Notes under the pieces: model-generated | The model's input: only the letters and a program-made list of their open reading frames with translations | What the model was told of the DNA's origin: nothing | Database searches by the model: none | Shown here: positions 11,501-19,081 of the stretch, piece after piece | How the letters are laid out: each line of letters begins with the position of its first letter | Position numbering within the stretch: the first letter of the stretch is position 1 | Position numbers and translations under genes: made by a program | Assembly (NCBI GenBank): GCA_013115135.1 | Contig: JABANP010000535.1 | Span: forward strand, 1 to 35,091 | Source: Perkinsus olseni | Taxonomy: Eukaryota > Perkinsozoa > Perkinsida > Perkinsidae | DNA: 35,091 bases | Direction: 5' to 3'

Positions 11501-11908
11501 ACCTACTTGGTAAAAGTTTTACTAAGTAGGTCTTAGAATTGGGTTTTACTGTGAAGGCCCAGACTCTGCGGTTTTACTAATTGGGTCTGGGCTTCATTGA
11601 ATTGCTTGGAGGTTTTACTAATTTGCTCTGGGCTTCATTAAACTGCTCTGGGGTTTCACTGATTTGCTCTGGGCCCGAGACTTTGGGGTTATACTAAGTA
11701 GGTCTGGAAATGGTGTAGTTGCGATACACTTAGTGTATTACACTACCTGAACTACAATAGCATTCGCGGTGTAACCGTTGTCGGCACCATCCTGTCGGCT
11801 TGTGTTCAGGTAACAAATGCCGGTCACATTATTCCGCTATACAAGCCTCGTGAGGTGCAACAGGGATTTTATGCCTACCTCTTCGGAAACCTGTGGAAGA
11901 GCGACTGA
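8578..11908 (+). CDS. Serine carboxypeptidase, peptidase family S10 (intact copy 2)
   Basis: Thirteen exons join to an unbroken frame of 498 codons plus stop: 8578-8837, 8885-9043, 9091-9198, 9278-9357, 9404-9509, 9734-9787, 9837-9925, 9985-10057, 10550-10610, 10782-10859, 10908-10985, 11188-11439, 11810-11908. Every junction is GT-AG and keeps phase; introns run from 46 to about 490 nt. Residues 1-26 look like a signal peptide, so the enzyme is probably secreted or vacuolar, where S10 enzymes remove C-terminal residues from peptides at acid pH. Family landmarks: FGYIQV near residue 79, oxyanion loop GGPGGSS (110-116), YSW and GFS blocks, nucleophile Ser200 in GTSSSA, YDVR, LGV..W, catalytic Asp391 in NGDQD, His472 in AGHIIP. 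Odd: the family's E-S-Y at the nucleophile is T-S-S here. Length is normal for S10. Exon limits are my reading and lack transcript proof; a further intron inside 11188-11439 is possible. Confidence 0.88.
9633..9655. repeat. Perfect 11-bp palindrome in copy 2 intron 5
   Basis: Arms GTCACTGACTT and AAGTCAGTGAC around a single T. It lies in the intron between exons 5 and 6, and I see no equivalent in copies 1 or 3. Confidence 0.8.
10321..10355. repeat. Perfect 16-bp hairpin, 3-nt loop
   Basis: Arms GACCGAAGAACGGCAC (10321-10336) and GTGCCGTTCTTCGGTC (10340-10355), loop TGG, GC-rich, inside the long intron between exons 8 and 9 of the intact carboxypeptidase. It would fold strongly in the pre-mRNA. 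No poly-T follows, so it is not a bacterial-type terminator. Confidence 0.85.
10616..10637. repeat. Inverted-triplet insertion, intron 9 of copy 2
   Basis: Copy 2 reads CTGTGGC - T - GCCACAG - TGTGGCA directly after the exon 9 donor. Copies 1 (5295-5315) and 3 (16061-16081) read plain GTAAGCTGTGGCACTGTCGG. The extra bases therefore arose in copy 2 as an inverted copy of CTGTGGC followed by a second direct copy. Confidence 0.85.
10644..10665. repeat. Second inverted-triplet insertion, intron 9 of copy 2
   Basis: GTTCAAA - A - TTTGAAC - TTCAAAT, where copy 3 has plain GGTTCAAATAGAACTCC (16079-16095). Same architecture as the insertion 7 nt upstream. Confidence 0.85.
11470..11531. repeat. Two palindromes at the start of copy 2's last intron
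   Basis: 11470-11486: arms GACAGACA and TGTCTGTC around G. 11501-11531: arms ACCTACTTGGTAAAA and TTTTACTAAGTAGGT around G, one mismatch. Both lie in the intron separating the catalytic Asp exon from the catalytic His exon. Confidence 0.75.
11517..11702 (+). repeat. Degenerate tandem repeat inside the last intron of copy 2
   Basis: Three to four imperfect units of about 35-45 nt built on GGTTTTACTAATTTGCTCTG and GGGCTTCATT, bounded by AAGTAGGTCT words on both sides. Copy 1 has no such array in the same intron, so the repeat expanded after duplication. Confidence 0.7.
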
Positions 11909-12030
11909 GCTTCTCCTCATCTCAGGGAAGTCTGCGACAGAGGCTCAGAATTTCTTTCAGTAGTAGCAAGTTCTAAAAGTCCTGTATATTTCCTATTCGA
12001 ACCAGAAAGAGTAAACTCACAAGAGTTAAT

Positions 12031-12230
12031 GAGCGTATCCGGCCTATTTGATAGGTCCTATTATTATCTTCTATTTATTACTTATTCGTTTTCATCGAGA
12101 TTACTTTGAGTTTGATTCAACCTCTACTCTTGTGTTAACTATATGGCTCGGCACAACTCAAAGAAAAGTTGGGAACCTGACAAGAATTTTAGAGTCTTGT
12201 GATAATCTCGCGACGGAGGTTTTCATGATC
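12031..12230 (+). repeat. Conserved 3' flank of the array unit
   Basis: Matches about 6460-6640 (copy 1) and, in part, 16705-16745 (copy 3), with shared GAGTTTGATTCAA, CTCTTGTGTTAAC and CACAACTCAAAGA words. Being conserved past the stop codon, it shows that duplication covered the 3' UTR. A 3'-end processing role is possible but unproven. Confidence 0.65.
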
Positions 12231-12537
12231 ATTGTGTAGTGATCAAGAGAAGGTTTTCAGATTCTCTTTCCAAGAACTTTCTCTCTACCTCAAAAAATCA
12301 CGTCGCTCTGGCCAAACCGTTGATGCATCGGTCCCGTAACGGGACTCCCGTTGAGTCACATATGAAAGTTAACTCAAGAACGGCTCTTCACTATAGCCTT
12401 GAGTCTCAAGGCGGATTCGAAAGTCCTCATCGACAAGACCAGATGAGAAAATCAACGTCTAACATCTATCAAATCCTCATGCTAGTTGCATGTTACACAA
12501 TGCACTCGTGTCAATCATTCGCGATAAGAGTTGTATC

Positions 12538-12612
12538 TTGCTTCCCGAGTTACCACAGCCTCTCCTAGACTGCGCATGTCGGTAATGACATCACTTGTCG
12601 TCTTCAAACATG
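12538..12612 (-). pseudogene. Relic of a glyoxalase II C-terminal-side exon
   Basis: About 75 nt match 19665-19738, the minus-strand exon of the glyoxalase II gene that encodes the DVITDMRRGEAT stretch (shared GTAATGACATCACTTG and CGTCTTCAAACA). No flanking glyoxalase exons follow in the same orientation. The active-site exon relic 0.9 kb away points the opposite way, so this is a rearranged fragment. Confidence 0.65.
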
Positions 12613-12621
12613 AATCGGGCC

Positions 12622-12656
12622 TCGATAACACGTTACAGCTTGTGACGTGTTATCGA
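12622..12656. repeat. 12-bp perfect inverted repeat
   Basis: Arms TCGATAACACGT (12622-12633) and ACGTGTTATCGA (12645-12656), 11-nt loop; outer bases CGGGC/GACCCG extend the stem with one mismatch. It directly follows the glyoxalase exon relic. Confidence 0.8.
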
Positions 12657-12689
12657 GACCCGATCCTGTTACTCACACCTGTAACTTCC

Positions 12690-13060
12690 AGGGTAGGTAT
12701 GCGGATCCTGATCCACGGATCTGCGCGATGATCCGGGAGCACTATTGATCCGGCTCCGTGAACCAGATCACACCAAGGTCCGAAAAGTCTGGTCCATATC
12801 CCGCAATAACGATTCTGATCCGTTATTCCTGATCCTGAACCTTGATGCAAGAGCCGGAATCTTGATCCACGATCCTGATACGCGATTCGTGATTCAGATG
12901 ACGCCTGAACCAGATTCTTGATTCCGATCTTTGATCTGTGAGACAAATTCGTGATCCGTGATCCGTGTCACTCGCATGAGAAATTCTCGGCGTCGTTAAG
13001 ATATTTCGGTGATCCATGATCCAGTGGCTCAGTGGATCAAGGTAGGAGATCAAAGGGGTC
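12690..13060. repeat. GATCC/GATTC-rich degenerate repeat
   Basis: GATCC, GATTC and CGTGATC words recur every 8-20 nt, with no fixed period. On the minus strand this yields a long serine/arginine/isoleucine-rich open frame (12823-13203) that is a by-product of composition; I do not call it a gene. Confidence 0.65.
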
Positions 13061-13379
13061 CACAATCGCGGCGCCTCTTCGGAAAAATCTGTGACACTAT
13101 ACAGCCAACCGGCAGCTGATACATCTGCCCAATAGTCTGTGTTGATATGCACAATATTTAATGTATCGGGTACACTTTTCACATTCTCGGCATTCACTCT
13201 CATGTGGGATTTGTTGCACGATCCAAAGACCCATGAGTCTTTCGCGAACGTGAAATGAGCGGTAGAGTACTTTCTCCGCCCGCCTTCATCTCTGGCGCCG
13301 TGACAAGTAGCCCTAGGCAGCTAGATCATCCCAAGGTACGACGCCATGACCCGACAATCGTCTCACGCACAGAATCACT

Positions 13380-13720
13380 CTTCTGTGGTATCTGTCTCTT
13401 TCAGCTCGGGTCATACTCGGGCTAATGATATTCGCCTCAGAAGGTTGGACGTTTTCCCATCCTTAGGGCTCCGCAGTTCGCTGGTGCGGTCGAAAATTAT
13501 ATTTCTCCTCAGCATGACTCGATTCTCAGCACCGACCATCATTGGGACTACACTGGTGGCAACGACTCATTGCCAACGAGGAAATCAAAGCGGCAACTCA
13601 TTGCAGAATCATCGGACCTGGGCCGGTATGCGGAAGCTGGCTCTCGCAGAACCCATACCACAGAATCGTTTCACCCGCCATTAACAAGGACCGAGCTAAG
13701 ATACCAGGTCCCCCGAGAGT
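13380..13720 (+). pseudogene. Glyoxalase II active-site exon relic, inverted relative to its source
   Basis: The plus strand carries a degraded version of the exon at 20651-20801 (minus): CAG|TTCGCTGGTGCGGTCGAAA at the acceptor, then a metal motif reading DHHWDYTGGN instead of [11 protein letters not shown], then GAAATCAAAGCGGCAACTCA and ATCATCGGACCTGG. About 14 nt inserted after GGCAAC shift the frame. With two metal-ligand changes and a frameshift it cannot be functional. It lies in the spacer between carboxypeptidase copies 2 and 3, away from the other relic exon at 12538-12612, which has the opposite orientation. Confidence 0.8.
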
Positions 13721-13926
13721 AAAATCATCCCACAGTGGGATTCCCACTAGCCTCGCCGCACGGGGTCACGCCTGTTGTCTGCATCATTGTCTCCTGATGC
13801 TCTCTCTATACATGTTCTTCTTGTAGCAGTACATAATGTGATTGGCAAATTGCAGCACTAGGCTCACAGTTTATCACCGTCTTTCTTTCTGGCCCACCCG
13901 GCGAGGGTGATGAATATCGTCCATTC

Positions 13927-14069
13927 GTCGTAATTGCCAATTACGACCAATTACTAATTGGGGCGCACAGAAGGCGTACGGTACGCCGCGTACCACTTTA
14001 TGCGTGCGAGTTGGCCCGAACACGTAACGCGATCGATTATGCTCAAGCGTATACTGTACGCCGTACAGT
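13927..14069. repeat. Cluster of short palindromes upstream of copy 3
   Basis: 13927-13947: arms GTCGTAATTG and CAATTACGAC, followed by CAATTACTAATTG. 13973-13994: GGCGTAC - G - GTACGCC - GCGTACC. 14053-14069: arms ACTGTACG and CGTACAGT. All are perfect and within 150 nt. Confidence 0.8.
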
Positions 14070-14260
14070 AGGCCAAAACTCTTGAAATTATTCTTTCTTT
14101 GCCCCACAGCGACTACAAGTGTCGACTTGCACATCACCAGTTTCATGTCTCCCAATGTTGAGTATTCCTGGTGGTGACTCGATTTTGGACCCACAAGGCA
14201 GGCTTCGAGTTCACCGTAAGCGCACTTTCATCAGGATATCTTCGGGTGAGGCTCTGCACA

Positions 14261-16680
14261 ATGACAACTGCTCCGATTCGCGAAGCGGTCACCCTATGGA
14301 TATTATTATCATTGCCACCGACGGCGCTGAGCATTGCCAACCTCAGTGACAGCAGAGGTGTGTTCGCCAGCGGGTCACATGTAAGCATTGCTCAGGTGCA
14401 CTGTCTGATGCCCGACAGGCTCGCATGCTAGCCGGTGAGCGCACCTTATGCCCGTACAGCACTGGTAGTCAGAAGTTCGGATACATACAAGTTAGCCCAC
14501 TCACCAAGTAGATCCCACTCAAATCATCGCTGTTTAGATGCTGTTAGTGAGCAGGTACTTTTATGCTGCTATTCAAGCGGACAAGGATCCAGGGACCGCA
14601 CCGACTTTCATGTATTTCGAGGGTGGCCCCGGCGGCAGCAGCCTAACTGCAGCACTTCGGATGAACGGACCATGTATAAGAGACTACGACACCGGAAATC
14701 TGAGATTGAATCAGTAAGTCCCTGTATCGAGCATATATAAGAGTGTCTGAAAAGGTACTCCTGGACGGGACAAGCCAACGGTGTGTGGATCGACGCGCCG
14801 GCTCCCACAGGCTTCAGCGTAGGGCCAGCCACTCAAGGCTTCGAGGACTTCATACTGGATATGTGGGTTCCCATTACGCCAGCTGATCTACTGCGTTTAC
14901 GGATTTCGTGTGTTGCAGGGTCGATGTTGTCACCAAGTTCATTCAGCAGAATCCAACCTTCAATCGAAATGTGCACCTCGTTGGAACTTCATCCTCAGGT
15001 GAGGTCAAAGCCGTTGTTGTCGTGGTATTGCTCGGTCATTTCAGCCGCCTTCGTGGCGAATCGCCACTGGCGATGCTTGCAGCCCGACTCGCCGCGAAGC
15101 CTCAACCCCAGGTTCACATCGTAGGTGTGATGCTGGTATCTGGCGTGGTGTCACCGATTGACATGTGAGTATTCTGTATCCTCGTCATCATCCTATGAGC
15201 ATCGATTGCGAGTGTCCTTCATACGTCGAGCAGTGCATGGCACTTTAAACCCAGCGCCGGCAGCTCGCACGCTGACAAACGACACTATTTTCAGTCTTCT
15301 TTTCTCGTCGTTTATCTTCGGCACCTTTATTCGAAGAAAATTTGGAGCAGCATACGAGCATCAATCGATTGTTCAGTTACCGTGGAGCTGTGCACATGGC
15401 CGATGTCCGAAACTTGCTCCCTAAAGAGGAGTTGAGCTTTCTGGAAGCGTTCTATGCTGAAACTACTGGCTTGTTTCAGGATATCGAAAATGACTGCGGA
15501 CCTTCAACAATGTGATACGCAGATTGACAGTGCAACTCAAATGGACCAGGAAAACCTCCACCTTTCGGGTAGGCCGACCTCATGAAACTTCCCCTGTTTG
15601 CCGACGTTACGTCGGCGACGTAAGAACGACTTTTTCCTTTCAGCCTTCTGCAAACGCGCCGTGGATACTTGCGACCGTGCGACGCTCCTGCCGTTGGTGG
15701 ACAAGGGCATAAGCCAGTGAGGGGGATGGCGACTAGATTCAACAATGTTCGCAGACAGGCTACCTCGTTCATGGCCCATGTATGTCTGCCACACAGGTTC
15801 TGAGACACCATAGTATGGTGACCATACAGTCAACATATGGCGGAAGGAAAATCTCCAAGACCATTTTTCTTGATACTTTGTGAAAGCCCTCCTGCGGAAT
15901 TTACATCACTCGAAAGCTCTTCAGTTCGGTCTCGCTCAAATATTCAAACTTCGAATGGAGCGGATTAGCTGTGGACATTTTTTAACCGGACTGTATCAGT
16001 TACGACGTCCGTGTACCAAGTGGCCAAGAGAAGACAAAGTATGTCCTGAAGTCTCGGCCTGTAAGCTGTGGCACTGTCGGTTCAAATAGAACTCCTACGA
16101 TTATGGCAGCCATTGTGGATGCTAGCTTGTTGTTTCGTTCATCTCCTCGTGATTAGCACCCCCTGCACTCCAGCGAGGCGAATTCGACAACAGTTTTCTC
16201 CTTTTTGTTAGGTCGATAAGTTCCTGAACGACCAGAAAATCCAGAAAGAGCTGGGAGTCTCGAAGAAGTGGCAACCTACTAATTCTGAGGTTATAGCTGT
16301 GCCAAAAGAGTCCACGTTGATCTTGGTTTGCTATTTTGTAGGTCTATAACGCCTACAACAAATACACGGCCTACGATACAACTTATTTCGTGACCAGCCT
16401 CCTTGACAAGGGATTGAAGGTAGACAAAGGGAAATCATCCACTGAGCAGTGTCTCCATTTTTGTAGAGTTTGCAGAGATGACGACTAAGTACTCATTGGT
16501 TAGCTTGCCGTATTTGGGACATCAACTTAAATACAGGGTGCGAGTCTGTCGTACGGTGTCGCAACAGGTTCTAGTCATGAACGGGGACCAGGACTATATA
16601 AGTAATATTGGTGGTACAGAGACTTGGGTGCTCAACTTGAAGGGAGCCGACAAGTACGGCGAGAAGTTGCGGGGCGTTTT
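14261..16680 (+). pseudogene. Serine carboxypeptidase (S10) copy 3, recently broken and 3'-truncated
   Basis: Exons at 14261-14507, 14555-14713, 14755-14862, 14919-14998, 15045-15164, 15377-15430, 15480-15568, 15644-15716, 16000-16060, 16212-16289, 16342-16419 and 16568-about 16680. Nine of these have exactly the length of the copy 2 exon and keep GT-AG borders and phase. Exon 1 is 13 nt short (frameshift around 14362-14385). Exon 5 is 14 nt long through an inverted-triplet insertion at 15054-15073. After NGDQD the gene stops: sequence jumps from the middle of exon 12 to the 3' flank (about 16680-16705), removing the rest of exon 12 and the catalytic-His exon. GGPGGSS, GTSSS and YDVR remain. 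The small number of lesions suggests recent loss. The 3' break lies less than 200 nt from a retroelement fragment. Confidence 0.87.
15054..15073. repeat. Inverted-triplet insertion in copy 3 exon 5
   Basis: TGGCGA - A - TCGCCA - C - TGGCGA. Copies 1 (4438-4446) and 2 (9412-9420) have a single TGGCGATGC. The 14 added bases shift the reading frame. Confidence 0.9.
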
Positions 16681-16859
16681 GAAAACGGAGTTCTCGAATA
16701 ATACTTCGAGTTTGATTCAAGCTGCACTCTTGTATTAACCGTAGGACTCACCCCCAACGTTACGATCGATTCCAGACCGAGATCAACTGCCTTCTCCCCG
16801 GCTGTTCGATTCGCGACACGAGCTTTCTTCCCAATGTTAAGCGAGTTCGCGGACGGTAG

Positions 16860-18075
16860 GCCGGGATTTTTATCATTAATCGTTAGGTAGTCTTCATACT
16901 GGATCCTTCTTGTCATAGTCGTCAGAAATAGACGTAGGAAGAGCCATCAGCAGATGGAGGGGGTCGTTACTAACGACTAACGACTCGGTAGATACACATG
17001 AGGAGTAGACAGTCGCGTCGTAGACAGAAATCGTGTCGCGCAGGGTCGCACGAAAACGACGCACTGAGAGATATCGTTAGAGGCCTAAACGCTCGAGCAG
17101 ATTACGAGTATGCTCTAATAGAGAGCGAGATAGCGGTCTCGTGGAAGAGGTAACATAAAGTAGATGTGACCTGGCCCAGGTCACCTGGGGACGTAGTACA
17201 CAGTCCCAGGGTCCAACGTAGATAGCACGCCGGTGGCAGACAGAAGGGAAACCGGTCGTAGAGGTACGAGGTTGTTCGCGCGCGTACGCACGAATCTCAC
17301 TCGCCCATTATTCGCTGCATGAAACGGTTGCAGCCCATCGGCTGAAATGGATGGAAGGGGAAGCTTTGAACTCCCATTATACTCAATCCTATATCCATCC
17401 CAGGTGTTGTTGAGTCAACCAGTGCGGGTGCTACTACTAACAGAGGGTCAGTGTCATAGACTTCCGAAGTCTGACTTTCGTCGCCTAGAACTGCCAACCC
17501 TCGGTAAGTTGAACCATCGGTAGAGACAAGCAACAAACCAACCGGGACGAAGCTCCTTAGAGGAGGAATAGGAGGCACCTAGGATCAGCATGGACGACGT
17601 AGATGCCCTTGATGAACGGGTCGGTAGTCGTACTTCTAACCGTAGGAAGAGCGTTAGCCTCGACTACTGTGGACCCTCGTGGGCCGCAGCCGAACCGCCT
17701 TCTTTGAGAGGGACCGAGAAGAGCTAGATGAACTACCTTGCTGTGGATCTAGAGGAAGGTCTTGACAACCACGTAGAGCAACGGAGCGTCGACGACTCGG
17801 GTCGTAGAGACTCACTAGAGACCTTACCTTGAGCTTGTTGAAGAAGAATCTTGGACTGATCCGAGCCGTCGGTGCTAGCCGGCATCAGTAGACCAGCCAC
17901 CGGCAGCGTCTTGATAGACTCGAACGCCCTTCTCAAGATGGTCATGGGCCAAACTCTGCAAGGCTCTGGCCGGAACCCAGTTCTTTTGAGCGAGGGCATA
18001 GACAAAGCTAGCCTGATCGGGACCACCTTCAGATAGAGTTCCTGATAGGAGACCACCTTCCTAGCAGACCGCAAA
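16860..18075 (-). mobile_element. 3'-end fragment of a BEL/Pao-type retroelement
   Basis: Colinear with 31240-32170 of the element at the right edge, including the 3' untranslated stretch, the pol stop region and the last 200-250 codons (shared STDGSTYRGLAVLGDE and PASTDGSDQSKILL). No integrase or reverse transcriptase core is present. The frame is broken: the two conserved blocks lie in separate minus-strand frames (17297-17578 and 17733-18074). About 180 nt at 17280-17460 have no counterpart in the other copy. Two inverted-triplet insertions (16963-16992, 17166-17193) distinguish it from the intact copy. It abuts the truncated end of carboxypeptidase copy 3. No terminal repeat or target-site duplication is visible, so insertion, recombination and duplication remain open as its origin. 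Confidence 0.85.
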
Positions 18076-19081
18076 GCTTATGTAAGTTGAGATCGACGAT
18101 ACGCTATCGCCCGCTGTCACGAAATTTTTGGACACAGTTGGCTGTCTCGGCTTCAAGATTCATGTTGAAAGTGTTTCCTTTTTGCTAGCCTAGCATTACG
18201 TTTTGATGTTGCTAATAACTTGTTATTGTAGCTATGACTCAATGGCCCCCTGTAAAGTGACTCTTGTTGAACCGGGCATAATGAGAGTTTATAGGGAATG
18301 AGAGACACTTATTGCGCAGCAAGCGACGCAGAGCGACGAGGAATCTGACGGTCTCAGGTCCCGCCAGAAGAGGAGGACCCTGATGCGCACTATTCTTGTA
18401 GCACTAACAGAGAGGCGCGCCAATTTTGACACCGTGAGACCAAATACGAGACAGACAACAATAAATTGAGTCGTTCTGAGAAGTTTTTGATCCGTCGGCT
18501 CGTCTCGCGTCATACTCAAAATATGTCAGATTATCCATTGCGCGACTCAGCAAGGCGACCAAGCAGCAGTTTGAAGTAACATTTTTCCACGGCGGGAAAA
18601 ATGTGAATTCCGTCAACACTCAACCGTAATCGAGATCAGAGCTTTATCACGAAGCTGAACGGGTCATGGGCGCCCTCCGGTATCCTCACTCCCCGCATAC
18701 AGCGAGCTCTCGGGCTAAAATCGACGAGCTCACGTCCGCCGAAACCACAGCGTGGCTTTTCACTGAGAAATTCTCGGAAGCCGCGAGGGAAAGAATTGCA
18801 GCGAGTTCGGGTTCCCGACGAACCCGAACTCTGGGAAATTTTGCGTATAACGAACTAACTAACTATAACTATAACTAATCTTTTTCCGAACTTTTTCTCA
18901 CGCATAGAGTGCACGTGGTGATTTCGTTCACAGCAGCTCTCCAAACTACATTACTATTCTGGCTTTAGGCCCACAGTTAGTGTAGCTAACTCGTTTCGCA
19001 GATAATCATCCGAAAAGGAATAAATTCACTGAACACATCAGAAGCTGTCCTTCAGCAACCTCCATGAGCAAACACATCCAC
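18076..19081. other. Intergenic, no gene recognised
   Basis: Short frames on both strands (18289-18619 minus, 18666-18878 plus) show no domain and no paired splice sites. 18803-18831 holds a hairpin with 12-bp perfect arms GAGTTCGGGTTC / GAACCCGAACTC and a 5-nt loop, followed by AACTA/TAACTA microrepeats at 18850-18880. Confidence 0.5.
18803..18831. repeat. 12-bp perfect hairpin
   Basis: Arms GAGTTCGGGTTC and GAACCCGAACTC, loop CCGAC. Intergenic, upstream of a short TAACTA microrepeat. Confidence 0.8.

Noticed and set aside
12823..13203. 126-codon minus-strand open frame
   Set aside because: It coincides with the GATCC/GATTC word array and has low-complexity Ser/Arg/Ile content; no domain or splice context.
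13346..13826. Two plus-strand frames as a functional glyoxalase-like gene
   Set aside because: The exon is frameshifted by about 14 inserted bases, two metal ligands are changed, and no other glyoxalase exon follows in the same orientation.
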